NCBI GenBank assembly: GCA_902580215.1
Contig: CACHJT010000001.1
Span: forward strand, 105,775-169,774
Direction of reading: 5' to 3'
From: an uncultured Candidatus Actinomarina sp.
GTDB taxonomy: Bacteria; Actinomycetota; Acidimicrobiia; Actinomarinales; Actinomarinaceae
Length of the DNA stretch: 64,000 nt
The notes under the pieces were generated by a model that did no database searches, had not been told where the DNA came from, and worked only from the letters and a program-made list of their open reading frames with translations. Each line of letters begins with the position of its first letter. The first letter of the stretch is position 1. A program made the translations under genes and the position numbers. Of the stretch, positions 1 through 7,768 are shown one piece after another.

Positions 1-177
1 TTTGATGCCTCCAGCTTTACCTCTTCCTCCTACTTGAACTTGAGCCTTAACTACAACGGGATATGTTAGTCCATGATTATCAGTAATTTCAGATATGCTA
101 GATATAAAAATTGATTTGGGTGTTGGAATAGAAAAGTCTTGATAAAGTCTTTTACCTTGGTATTCAAAAAGATTCAT
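1..177 (-). CDS. sucC: Succinyl-CoA synthetase beta subunit, N-terminal fragment
   Basis: ADP-forming succinyl-CoA ligase beta chain of the TCA cycle; the gene runs off the left edge, leaving the first 59 residues. The start MNLFEYQGKRLY and the later VVVKAQVQVGGRGKAGG segment are the typical N-terminal ATP-grasp beginning of SucC, where the Gln-Val-Gly-Gly-Arg-Gly-Lys stretch is near-invariant. The ATG is at 175-177. sucD would be expected beyond the edge. Identification is firm although only a fragment is visible. Confidence 0.9.
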   Translation of the reverse strand, partial: MNLFEYQGKRLYQDFSIPTPKSIFISSISEITDNHGLTYPVVVKAQVQVGGRGKAGGIK

Positions 178-229
178 AATGTTATAACAAGAATATAGAT
201 TACAAAAAAATAAGATTTATGCTGCGTGT

Positions 230-2371
230 TTATAGAAATTTTATTGGAGCCCATTCAATGTCCAGATATTTAGTCCCTATATCGTCTGAAAATTCAACAG
301 TAATTTCATTTCCTTGAACTTCCTTTATTACCCCTTCTCCATATTTTTCATGAAGAATTTTTTGTCCAACTGATGACGAATTATTTTTTTCATCTGACTC
401 TTGAAATTCTGGAGAAAAATCTTTAGTTTGAAAATGTTCTGATCCTTCATCTAAAAATCTACTCGGTAAATTGTATGTTGTGCCACCCCATAGAGTTCTA
501 GACCAAGCATGGGATAAGTAAAGCTTTTTTTCTGCTCTAGTTACACCAACATAACAAAGTCTTCTCTCTTCTTCAATTTCAGATTGATCACCTTGTGAGC
601 TTCTCTCGTGTGGAAATAAATTTTCTTCCATTCCAGTCATAAATACATAAGGAAACTCTAAACCTTTGGCATTGTGTAAAGTCATTAATAAAACTTTATC
701 TGAATCTTTAAGTTCATCAGTTTCTGAAAAAAGTGCAATGGATTCAAGATAATCTCTCAACTTTGCATAGGGTTCATCAATCTCATCTTCATAAAGATTT
801 TCAAAATTATATGCAGAATTTAATAGCTCCTCTATGTTTTCAAGTCTCATTTGTGATTCCATTGTTCCTTCTTTAATGAGATTCATTTTATAGCCAGTTA
901 AGTCGATAATTTTTTCTATAGATTTTGATGGTCCTTCCAATGAAAATGTTTTTAAATCTAAAATTAAATTTTTGAATTCAATCAATTTATTTTTTATTCT
1001 TGGAGATATATTCTCAACCTGTTCAATGTTTTGCAACAATTCGAATATCGACATTTCATTTTTGTCGATATGATCTCGCAGCTTCTTGACACTTGACTCA
1101 CCAATCCCTCTTTTTGGAACATTGACAATCCTTTCAAAAGACACCACATCATTTTCATTTACTAGAAATTTCAAATAAGAAATTATATCTTTTATCTCTT
1201 TTCTGTCATAAAACCTAACGCTTCCAATTAGCTTGTGATTTATATTCAATTTTCTTAATTCTTCCTCAAATAATCTTGATTGACTATTTGTTCTGTAGAA
1301 AATTGCAACTTCTGCTTCTTTATCATTTTTAATAATTTCCTTAACTTCTTCAGCTACCCACCTCGATTCATCTTTTTCAGATCTGAATCTCAAAGAACTT
1401 ATTTCAAGACCATCTTCATTATCAGTCCAAAGATTTTTTTTAATTTTTCTTGGATTATTTGAAATAATTGTGTTTGCTAAATCTAATATTTTTTTTGTAG
1501 ATCTGTAATTTTTATCGAGTTGAATTATCTTGGCATTTTTAAAATCTTTTTCAAACTCAATAATATTCCTTATATCCGCACCTCTAAAAGCATAAATACT
1601 TTGATCAGAATCACCAACAACACATACATTTTGGTTGTTTGAACTCAATAGCTCAACAAGCTTATATTGAACATAATTTGTATCTTGATACTCATCTACC
1701 ATGACAAATTGAAATTTATTTGACCAATAATGTAGTATTTGATCATTTGTTTGTAAAAGTTCTACAGTTTTTATCAATAAATCATCGAAATCCATAGAGT
1801 TAGCCAAAATTAATTTCTTTTCATAACTCGAATATATTTCTGCAACTTTGACCTCAAAAAATGATTCTGCGTTTTGTAATGCCTCTCCTGGTGAAATCAT
1901 ATTATTTTTTAAATTTGAAATATGAGCTTGAAATCTTTTAGGTGAGTACTGTTTTAAATCAACATTATTTTCTGACATACAGTTTCTTACTACTTTGTTT
2001 GAATCTGATTGATCATAAATTGAAAAATTATTTCTATAACCAATTTTATCACCATGAATTCTAAGAATTTTTACACACAAGCTATGAAAAGTAGATATCC
2101 ATTTAGGAGATATTTTTAAGTTCAATAAATTACCAATACGTAATTTCATTTCCTCAGCAGCTTTGTTAGTAAATGTAATTGCTAAAATCTGCTCTATATC
2201 AACTTTGTGCTGTTCAACCAAATGAGCATATCTATGTGTTAATACTCTTGTTTTACCAGATCCTGCTCCGGCCATAATTAAGACGGGACCATTGATAGTA
2301 GTTACAGCTTCAATCTGACTTTTATTTAAAATATTTTTCCAGGTTTCAGGAATTTGAGGATCTGACGACAT
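230..2371 (-). CDS. pcrA: UvrD/PcrA-type ATP-dependent DNA helicase
   Basis: Superfamily 1A 3'-5' DNA helicase used in nucleotide excision repair and replication-fork clearance. The 713-residue protein has the Walker A motif AGAGSGKT at residues 34-41, the Walker B VDEYQDT near 225, GDSDQSIYAFRGAD just after it, and LTLHNAKGLEF-like and VGVTRAEKKL motifs in the C-terminal half. The last ~50 residues (GQKILHEKYGEGVI...) form the Tudor-like tail that binds RNA polymerase in PcrA proteins. The length is usual for the family. It lies 37 bases downstream of trpS on the same strand and may be cotranscribed. Confidence 0.95.
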   Translation of the reverse strand: MSSDPQIPETWKNILNKSQIEAVTTINGPVLIMAGAGSGKTRVLTHRYAHLVEQHKVDIEQILAITFTNKAAEEMKLRIGNLLNLKISPKWISTFHSLCVKILRIHGDKIGYRNNFSIYDQSDSNKVVRNCMSENNVDLKQYSPKRFQAHISNLKNNMISPGEALQNAESFFEVKVAEIYSSYEKKLILANSMDFDDLLIKTVELLQTNDQILHYWSNKFQFVMVDEYQDTNYVQYKLVELLSSNNQNVCVVGDSDQSIYAFRGADIRNIIEFEKDFKNAKIIQLDKNYRSTKKILDLANTIISNNPRKIKKNLWTDNEDGLEISSLRFRSEKDESRWVAEEVKEIIKNDKEAEVAIFYRTNSQSRLFEEELRKLNINHKLIGSVRFYDRKEIKDIISYLKFLVNENDVVSFERIVNVPKRGIGESSVKKLRDHIDKNEMSIFELLQNIEQVENISPRIKNKLIEFKNLILDLKTFSLEGPSKSIEKIIDLTGYKMNLIKEGTMESQMRLENIEELLNSAYNFENLYEDEIDEPYAKLRDYLESIALFSETDELKDSDKVLLMTLHNAKGLEFPYVFMTGMEENLFPHERSSQGDQSEIEEERRLCYVGVTRAEKKLYLSHAWSRTLWGGTTYNLPSRFLDEGSEHFQTKDFSPEFQESDEKNNSSSVGQKILHEKYGEGVIKEVQGNEITVEFSDDIGTKYLDIEWAPIKFL

Positions 2372-2408
2372 TAAAGAAAAGACACTACTTGCAAGAATGG
2401 AAATATTT

Positions 2409-3383
2409 TCAACTTATACCTAAAGCTTCTTCAACTTCAATGATTGTTTTTTGAGCAGAATCTTTTGCTGATTTTAAATTTGATACAACAATATCCTCTA
2501 AATTATCACTGGTTAAGTCATCAAAATTCTTTTTTATTGGGTCAAGATAGTCAATTACTGTTTCAGCAACAGCTATTTTAAATTCTCCATATTGAGAATT
2601 TTCAAATTCTTTTTCTGTTTCAGATATTTCTTTATCATTAACTGCAGCATAAATTTCAATCAAATTACTAATACCTGGTTTATTTTTAGGATCGTACCTA
2701 ACAATGTTTTCAGAATCAGTAACTGAAGATTTAAATTTTTTTAATATGTTGTCTTTTTCGTCGTTAAAGTAAATAGTTCCATTTATATCATCAGAACTTT
2801 TAGACATTTTATTTTCTGGATGCCTTAGAGACATCAAACGAGCACCTGATTTTCCACTTGTTTTTTCAGGTATTGGAAATATTTCACCATAATTTGTATT
2901 AAAACGCTCTGCTATATTTCTAGTCAATTCAAGATGTTGAGTTTGATCATCTCCTACGGGAACTTCATTAGCTTTGTGAATTAAAATATCAGAAGCCATC
3001 AAGATAGGATATGTCAATAAACCTGAATGAGTACCAAAAGAAGAAGCCTTTTCCTTAAACTGAGTCATTCGTTGTAGCTCTCCTACTTGGCAGAAATTAG
3101 ACAGTATCCAAGAAAGATAAGCGTGTTCCTGAAGATTACTTTGTGTATATATGACCGAAGTTTTAGTATTAATTCCGGAAGCTACAAGTACCTTTAAAGT
3201 ATCATTTATACTTTTTTTAAGATCATTCTTATTTGGTAGTCCTGTTAATGAATGTAGGTCAACTATACAAAAGTAATTTTTACTGTTTTCATTTGATAGC
3301 TTAACCCAATTATTAATTGCACCAAGTAAATTGCCTAGATGCACTAAGCCACTTGGTTGTATACCAGAAAAAACTGTATTCAT
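2409..3383 (-). CDS. trpS: Tryptophanyl-tRNA synthetase
   Basis: Class I aminoacyl-tRNA synthetase charging tRNA-Trp, whose gene also lies in this window at 61214-61287. The 324-residue protein has the class I signature as PSGLVHLGN (HLGN at residues 15-18) and KMSKS at 192-196, plus the GDDQTQHLELTR region conserved in TrpS. Length is normal. The ATG follows a TAGAAT hexamer after 7 bases with no Shine-Dalgarno sequence, suggesting a leaderless mRNA. It is divergent from the EamA permease gene. Confidence 0.96.
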   Translation of the reverse strand: MNTVFSGIQPSGLVHLGNLLGAINNWVKLSNENSKNYFCIVDLHSLTGLPNKNDLKKSINDTLKVLVASGINTKTSVIYTQSNLQEHAYLSWILSNFCQVGELQRMTQFKEKASSFGTHSGLLTYPILMASDILIHKANEVPVGDDQTQHLELTRNIAERFNTNYGEIFPIPEKTSGKSGARLMSLRHPENKMSKSSDDINGTIYFNDEKDNILKKFKSSVTDSENIVRYDPKNKPGISNLIEIYAAVNDKEISETEKEFENSQYGEFKIAVAETVIDYLDPIKKNFDDLTSDNLEDIVVSNLKSAKDSAQKTIIEVEEALGIS

Positions 3384-3390
3384 ATCTGCT

Positions 3391-3396
3391 ATTCTA
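3391..3396 (-). promoter_or_regulatory. -10 hexamer of trpS, leaderless
   Basis: TAGAAT on the minus strand ends 7 bases before the trpS ATG. With transcription normally starting about 7 bases after the hexamer, the mRNA would begin at or next to the start codon. No ribosome-binding site is present. No clear -35 was identified. Confidence 0.5.
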
Positions 3397-3424
3397 ATAA
3401 ACTAAATCAAATTGGAGAGTTTTT

Positions 3425-4330
3425 ATAAAATCCGAATATAAGTTATCAGCAAACGCAGGATTAATAAATATAGTAATAATTGGAATTTTATTTGGATTTC
3501 ATGGTTTGCTAAATAGAAGTTTGCTAGTAGATGGTGTAAATGAAATTTTTGTTGTTACTACAAGAATATCGCTAGTCACTTTTTTACTTACTATTTATTG
3601 TGCTAAAGAGTTCTTTTCTAAAATTAATAAAAAGTACTTTTTGAAAGGAACTTTAACTGGGTTTTTAGCAATTACTATTCCCGGGTGGACTTTTATCTAT
3701 GCTTTAAAAAGTATCTCTTCGGGTCTTCAAAGTATTTTTATTTCTACAATTCCTATGTTTACAGTCTTTTGGGTTTTTCTTGTTTATAAAGAAGAAAAAA
3801 TTACACGACTTAAAGTTATTTCAGTATTTATAGGTCTTAGTGGACTAATTTTACTTTTTGCCTCTGGAGCTACTGGTTTATCAAATGATGGAGATCTCGT
3901 AACTGGAGGATTACTAGCATTAATTGGTGTACAGGGACTTGCATTAAGCAATATTACAAATAAAAAAGACTCTCAATACATTCCTGCTAGAACTTATCTA
4001 TTAGCTCAATGGATAGCAAGCACAGCTTTTTCTTTAATTTTGTTTTTTATTCTTGGAGGGGAAGTTGAACTTTTAAATCGTTCTCAGGCCCTAAGGTTAT
4101 CTGGCTTAGTTTTTATAGACATCTTTAACTACTCTCTTTTCTTTTATACAATTAAAAGGCTTTCAGCTACGTTTACAACTCTGGTTGATTATGTTGTGCC
4201 AATAGTTGGAATTTATGTTGGCTATGTTTTTCTGGATGAAGTAATTAATAATATCTTTTTTGTAACATTATTTTTAATATTTATTTCACTTTACTTAGCA
4301 GTTAAGGATGAAGCTCGGAGTCTTGATTAA
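3425..4330 (+). CDS. EamA/DMT-family permease, non-standard start
   Basis: Drug/metabolite-transporter superfamily protein with about ten membrane helices and two EamA repeats; substrate unknown. The first ATG/GTG/TTG in frame is TTG at 3506, but that would remove the first helix. The open frame extends back to a stop at 3398, and the added residues (GLINIVIIGILFGFHGLLNR) look like the first EamA helix running into the conserved Asn. A Shine-Dalgarno GGAGAG at 3414-3419 precedes an ATA at 3425, giving about 301 residues, a normal EamA length. The start is therefore uncertain: ATA 3425 is preferred, TTG 3506 is the conservative choice. The 3' end overlaps the convergent Nudix gene by 29 bases. 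Confidence 0.75.
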   Translation: MKSEYKLSANAGLINIVIIGILFGFHGLLNRSLLVDGVNEIFVVTTRISLVTFLLTIYCAKEFFSKINKKYFLKGTLTGFLAITIPGWTFIYALKSISSGLQSIFISTIPMFTVFWVFLVYKEEKITRLKVISVFIGLSGLILLFASGATGLSNDGDLVTGGLLALIGVQGLALSNITNKKDSQYIPARTYLLAQWIASTAFSLILFFILGGEVELLNRSQALRLSGLVFIDIFNYSLFFYTIKRLSATFTTLVDYVVPIVGIYVGYVFLDEVINNIFFVTLFLIFISLYLAVKDEARSLD

Positions 4331-4853
4331 AATCTAAATCGAGATTTAATATATTTCTAATCATTTTTGCCGTTGCACCCCATAAAATTTCGTTATCAAT
4401 ATGAAAAGTCCAATCATTTGGATACAGACCTCTGTATACCCAATTTTTTTCTAACTTTAGATCATCAATTGATGCGTATAAAACTTTTTGTACTTCATCT
4501 TTGTTGAACTTTTTTGGTTTGTTTTGTAACAGGCAGAGAATAGGGTAAACTTCAAATTTGTACTCTACTGTGTCAACAGAGTCTATGTAGCCAAATGGAG
4601 TGATCAAATTATCAGATATCAATAATTCCTCCGTGGCTTCACGTACTGCGGTATGAATGATACTCGTATCATTTTTTTCTTTTTTTCCACCAGGAAACGC
4701 AATGTGTCCTTTATGTGTTGGCATATTTTCTGATCGCTTTATAAACAGAATTTCAACTTCATCAATAAATAAAACAGCTACCGATGCATAATTATTTTTT
4801 GTGTATTTAACAGAATTATCTAATTTTTTATAAATTAATCTATCTTTAAACAA
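4302..4853 (-). CDS. Nudix hydrolase, CoA pyrophosphatase type
   Basis: Probable hydrolase of CoA or CoA derivatives. The 183-residue protein carries HKGHIAFPGG at residues 47-56, resembling the signature of the CoA-specific Nudix subfamily (NudL/UPF0035), and the Nudix box GG-x14-REATEELLI with Arg71, Glu72, Glu75 and Glu76 as metal-site residues. The spacing inside the box has one or two extra residues compared with the strict consensus. It ends opposite the EamA gene and lies 1 base upstream of the YceI lipoprotein's stop, suggesting cotranscription with that gene. Substrate is inferred from the subfamily signature only. Confidence 0.8.
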   Translation of the reverse strand: MFKDRLIYKKLDNSVKYTKNNYASVAVLFIDEVEILFIKRSENMPTHKGHIAFPGGKKEKNDTSIIHTAVREATEELLISDNLITPFGYIDSVDTVEYKFEVYPILCLLQNKPKKFNKDEVQKVLYASIDDLKLEKNWVYRGLYPNDWTFHIDNEILWGATAKMIRNILNLDLDFNQDSELHP

Positions 4854-4854
4854 T

Positions 4855-5568
4855 TTATTTTTGCTTTGCGACCAATTCTACTTTTATACCTATTGGATTT
4901 AAAACTTCCCAAGCATTAAATTTTGTTGGTGCATCAAAACCAAACCAAGTAGTATCTATTTCAGTAAATCCAGATATAAAAATACTGTCACCATCGAGGT
5001 AAGCAGTAATTGAAAATGGAGTATCAAGTTCAATCTCTCTGATTGACAACTTTCCTACTATTGTATCTTCAACTTTTGAATCAAAATTTTTATTTGGTAA
5101 TACTAACTCATCAACTCTAAATATAGCTTCAGGGAAAAGAGCAGACTGGAGCCATTGGTTATTTAAAGCTTGATCTCTAATCACATTATTACTTTTTAAT
5201 GTAGAAAGATCTGCTCTAATTAATAAGTTCTTTATGTACAAGCAAGAATCAGCTTGGTCGCAATCAGATAGTGTTAATGTAAATTCACCAATAATTTCTC
5301 TTGTAGTTCCTTCAACTATGTCTAAACCTGAATTTAAAAACTGTTTTGGTGCTAAATATCCAACTAAGCTTTCTTCTTTTTCAATGACAAACCTAATATT
5401 TTCAAAAGAGTTTAATTGTACAATTTCAGTAGTAGTTGTAGATTGCACTTCGGAAGTTACTGTTGTTTCAGAAGGCTCGGTATTTGAAGTCTGTTGCTGA
5501 TCTGGTATTTCATTATTTTCACCACAAAAAGCCAATAATAAAAATAAAACAATAATACATCTCTTCAT
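4855..5568 (-). CDS. YceI-domain lipoprotein
   Basis: Predicted membrane-anchored lipoprotein: Lys-Arg start, hydrophobic core and a lipobox LLAFC with Cys15, followed by a Ser/Thr/Glu-rich linker (about residues 20-50). From about residue 60 a YceI-like lipocalin fold can be recognised (VEGTTREIIGEFTLTL, later SIREIELDTPFSITAYLDGDSIFISG). YceI domains bind polyprenoid-type lipids; whether this one does is inference. The start follows TAAAAT by 7 bases (leaderless). Divergent from plsC. Confidence 0.8.
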   Translation of the reverse strand: MKRCIIVLFLLLAFCGENNEIPDQQQTSNTEPSETTVTSEVQSTTTTEIVQLNSFENIRFVIEKEESLVGYLAPKQFLNSGLDIVEGTTREIIGEFTLTLSDCDQADSCLYIKNLLIRADLSTLKSNNVIRDQALNNQWLQSALFPEAIFRVDELVLPNKNFDSKVEDTIVGKLSIREIELDTPFSITAYLDGDSIFISGFTEIDTTWFGFDAPTKFNAWEVLNPIGIKVELVAKQK

Positions 5569-5575
5569 TCATTTA

Positions 5576-5581
5576 ATTTTA
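5576..5581 (-). promoter_or_regulatory. -10 hexamer of the YceI lipoprotein gene, leaderless
   Basis: Minus-strand TAAAAT followed by 7 bases and the ATG at 5568; no Shine-Dalgarno. It forms a compact divergent promoter pair with the plsC promoter. Confidence 0.45.
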
Positions 5582-5601
5582 ATGATATTTATTTCAATTA
5601 T

Positions 5602-5631
5602 TTGATATCGAGGCAATTCTTTTTTTAAAAT
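5602..5631 (+). promoter_or_regulatory. Promoter of plsC, leaderless
   Basis: TTGATA at 5602-5607 and TAAAAT at 5626-5631 are separated by 18 bases, a good sigma70-type promoter. Only 6 bases (5632-5637) separate the -10 from the plsC ATG, so the transcript should start at the initiation codon. Confidence 0.65.
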
Positions 5632-5637
5632 ACAATC

Positions 5638-6366
5638 ATGGAAACTAAAGTTACACTCTCTATTTTCATAAGGACATTCTTTCTATTCCCAATTTTTATG
5701 ATATTTATATTAATCCCGATAATGCTTCTAATTATCGTTGCTTCTTTTTTGCCTAATGGGAAATTAATAGCAACAAAGCTTTATGAATTTTTTGGTTGGG
5801 TCGGGCTTAAATTTGTAGGTATAAAACTTATTGTTAAAGGTGCTGAAAAAATAGATATAAATAAAAGTTATGTTGTAGTTTCAAATCATCCGTCTACTTT
5901 AGATATTTTTACACATATAACCGCTTTACCTGTCTCAATAAGGTTTCTTACAAAAACTGAGCTATTTAGGATTCCAGTGTTTGGGAGAGTATTAAAAGTT
6001 TTAGGACTACCTCGAATAGATAGAAAAAATGCCAGCGCAAATTTTGAAAAAATTAATGACTCTATATCAAAAGTTATTAATAACAAGAACTCTATCATGA
6101 TTTTTCCTGAAGGAAAAAGAAGTAACCAGAAAGATCTCCTCTCCTTTAAGAAAGGAGCTGCTTACATATCAAAAGATTTTCATCTACCTATTGTTCCAGT
6201 AGTTACTCATAATGCACATAATCTTATGAGAAAAGGAGAGGTTTGGTTGAGAAGTGGTGAAATAACTCTTGAGATATTAGACCCAATTAATAATACAGAA
6301 GAGCTAACTGTAGAAGAATTAACAACAAAAATTTATAACTTAATTGATGAGAAATTAAAAGTCTAA
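5638..6366 (+). CDS. plsC: 1-acyl-sn-glycerol-3-phosphate acyltransferase
   Basis: Membrane acyltransferase converting lysophosphatidic acid to phosphatidic acid in phospholipid synthesis. The 242-residue protein has an N-terminal hydrophobic segment (about 8-38), the catalytic NHxxxxD motif as NHPSTLD (His84, Asp89) and FPEGKRS (residues 156-162) for glycerol-phosphate binding. PRIDRKN lies between them as in PlsC. The start is fixed by the promoter, which abuts the ATG. The last 12 bases overlap the convergent FMN reductase gene. Confidence 0.9.
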   Translation: METKVTLSIFIRTFFLFPIFMIFILIPIMLLIIVASFLPNGKLIATKLYEFFGWVGLKFVGIKLIVKGAEKIDINKSYVVVSNHPSTLDIFTHITALPVSIRFLTKTELFRIPVFGRVLKVLGLPRIDRKNASANFEKINDSISKVINNKNSIMIFPEGKRSNQKDLLSFKKGAAYISKDFHLPIVPVVTHNAHNLMRKGEVWLRSGEITLEILDPINNTEELTVEELTTKIYNLIDEKLKV

Positions 6367-6900
6367 AAATCTATTTACATACTGTGTAATATTTTCAAAA
6401 ACTTTTTGATTTTCTTCAATTAAGATATCTTTTTGGTGTTCCTTATTTGTAATCAAATGAAATTCTTCAAAAACTCTTAATCCATAATTCACTAATTGCG
6501 CACTTAGAATATTAAAAGCATTTTGGGCATTTCCACCACCACCTCTAACTGATGTAATGACACCTACTGTTTTATCTTTAAAAAGTGAATTATATTTATT
6601 TTCATCGTAAGCAAGAGATAGCCAATCAAGAGTATTTTTTAGATGCGCCAAAAATCCTCCATTGTAAACTGGACTAAAAATAATAATTTTGTCTGCACTT
6701 TCTAGGGATTTTCTCATTTCCAATATCTTGTTAGGAACATCTTTTTGGTTGTTCAGCAAAAATGGAATATTTTCGTAAAGATTTTCATGAATTTCATTAG
6801 GTATAGACTTTTCATCAAGAAATTTGTTTAGCTTTTTTGCTAATTTGGTATTGTTTGAATCTTCACTAACTCCCGCGCTAAGAATTATTAATTTTGACAT
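6355..6900 (-). CDS. NADPH-dependent FMN reductase-like flavoprotein
   Basis: Flavodoxin-fold oxidoreductase of the NADPH-dependent FMN reductase/chromate reductase group, 181 residues. Typical sequence features are the N-terminal LIILSAGVSEDSNNTKLAKKL strand-loop-helix, and FSPVYNGGFLAHLKNTLDWLS, matching the family motif SPxYNxSxPxxLKNxxDW. GVITSVRGGGGNAQNA forms the third flavin loop. The acceptor is unknown. The ATG is preceded by CATACT and 6 bases, with no Shine-Dalgarno; only 28 bases separate it from the divergent csaA start. Confidence 0.8.
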   Translation of the reverse strand: MSKLIILSAGVSEDSNNTKLAKKLNKFLDEKSIPNEIHENLYENIPFLLNNQKDVPNKILEMRKSLESADKIIIFSPVYNGGFLAHLKNTLDWLSLAYDENKYNSLFKDKTVGVITSVRGGGGNAQNAFNILSAQLVNYGLRVFEEFHLITNKEHQKDILIEENQKVFENITQYVNRFLDF

Positions 6901-6906
6901 GAATTA

Positions 6907-6922
6907 AGTATGTAATTATGTT
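6907..6922. promoter_or_regulatory. Back-to-back -10 hexamers of FMN reductase and csaA genes
   Basis: On the minus strand CATACT (6907-6912) is followed by 6 bases and ATG at 6900. On the plus strand TATGTT (6917-6922) is followed by 6 bases and ATG at 6929. Both transcripts would be leaderless, and the -35 region of each would lie within the other gene's start. The symmetry is what supports the call; each hexamer alone is weak. Confidence 0.45.
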
Positions 6923-6928
6923 TGTTAT

Positions 6929-7264
6929 ATGGAAAGTGATAAATCAACTAATTTTTTTGAATTAGATATTCGTGTTGGAAAAATAATTAAAGCAGAAATT
7001 TTCGAAGAGGCTAAAAAACCAGCATACAAACTGATAATTGATTTTGGTGATTTAATTGGCACTAAAAAAACTAGTGCTCAGATAACAAACTATAAATTAG
7101 ATGATCTTCAAGAAAAGCCTTGTATAGCAGTCATAAATCTTGGAAATAAACAAATAGGACCATTTATAAGTGAGTGCTTAGTTTTAGGATCAATTGCTGA
7201 AAATGGAGATGTTTTATTACTTCAGCCATCTGATAAAGCAGAGCTTGGAGATAAGGTCTCCTAA
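6929..7264 (+). CDS. csaA: CsaA-like tRNA-binding-domain protein
   Basis: Stand-alone OB-fold tRNA-binding domain of the CsaA/MetRS C-terminal type, 111 residues, the family's usual length. FFELDIRVGKIIKAE near the N-terminus, the central KKTSAQITNYK and the end GSIAENGDVLLLQPS match CsaA. Described roles for the family are export chaperone activity and tRNA binding, so the cellular function here is not certain. The 3' end overlaps the converging selenoprotein-candidate gene by 4 bases. Confidence 0.88.
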   Translation: MESDKSTNFFELDIRVGKIIKAEIFEEAKKPAYKLIIDFGDLIGTKKTSAQITNYKLDDLQEKPCIAVINLGNKQIGPFISECLVLGSIAENGDVLLLQPSDKAELGDKVS

Positions 7265-7734
7265 CCTATCTTATTCTCGAAATACTTAGGATAAAATGTA
7301 CCGACTCTTCTTCCAAGTTTTTCACCTTCACTATTAATCAATACATACGTTGGAGTGTTGTTTAATTTATATCTTTCAATAAACTCATGATCTTTTTGCT
7401 TACTTGCATTTATAGAAACAAAATAAACATCTGGATTTTTCTTTTTAAATTCATCAACTATGAATTTTGAAGCAGTGCAACCTAGTCAATAATCTGAGTA
7501 AAACTCAATTATTGAATATTGGTAATCTGATATATTATAGGAGTCATCAACCATACTTCGTTTTGATGTATAAAAAATTAGAAATCCAAATATACCAATT
7601 ACAAATAAACTTAGAAAGTAAAGTACAGTTATAGGCTCATATGCAATAAAAATGATAGCAAGTCCGACAACCCATACTGTAGGTAAGTAAAGCAAACTAT
7701 ATCTATTTAATATTCTTAGAAACTTTTTTTTCAT
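7261..7734 (-). CDS. Candidate selenoprotein: membrane-anchored thioredoxin with UxxC active site
   Basis: The frame starts at ATG 7732-7734, meets TGA at 7486-7488 and continues open to TAG at 7261-7263; with the TGA decoded it gives 157 residues. Residues 13-31 and 35-55 are two membrane helices. SIIEFYSDY at 74-82 matches the beta strand leading into a thioredoxin active site, and the TGA (residue 83) sits at the first Cys of CxxC: U83-L-G-C86. Downstream are a helix (TASKFIVDEF), a strand (DVYFVSINA) and the cis-proline segment NNTPTYVLI (Pro128) followed by GEKLGRRVG. TGA is an ordinary stop elsewhere (infA, rpsH, cbiQ). A SECIS-like hairpin follows. Two helices and basic flanks place the domain in the cytoplasm. 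Alternatives are a nonsense mutation or a TGC-to-TGA sequencing error. Divergent from a Fur-family gene. Confidence 0.78.
7441..7472 (-). promoter_or_regulatory. Candidate bacterial SECIS element
   Basis: Just after the in-frame TGA the mRNA can form an 8-bp perfect stem AAATTCAT/ATGAATTT (7467-7460 with 7454-7447) closed by the 5-base loop AGTTG (7459-7455). A lower CTT/AAG stem (7472-7470 with 7443-7441) can extend it across a small internal loop. The loop G is its second base, and 27 bases separate it from the TGA. Bacterial SECIS models call for a small apical loop with G in the first two positions roughly 16-37 bases after UGA. The element lies wholly inside coding sequence, as in known bacterial selenoprotein genes. 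Confidence 0.65.
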
Positions 7735-7752
7735 AATTTTGCTTGTCAGACA

Positions 7753-7763
7753 TATAATATACT
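7753..7763 (+). promoter_or_regulatory. -10 region shared by Fur-family and thioredoxin genes
   Basis: TATAATATACT contains overlapping -10-like hexamers. TATACT (7758-7763) lies 5 bases before the fur-family ATG, indicating a leaderless transcript. Read on the other strand the same bases give a TATTAT-type hexamer about 19 bases before the thioredoxin ATG. -35 elements are not clear. Confidence 0.4.
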
Positions 7764-7768
7764 TGAAT

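Noticed and set aside
7486..7488. TGA as a Trp codon in an altered genetic code
   Set aside because: infA, rpsH and cbiQ all end in TGA overlapping the next ATG, and Trp is TGG throughout; Trp would also break the CxxC motif.
7486..7734. Stand-alone 82-residue membrane peptide ending at TGA
   Set aside because: The frame stays open for a further 74 codons with clear thioredoxin features, so the TGA is better read as recoded (or as a point change) than as the true end.
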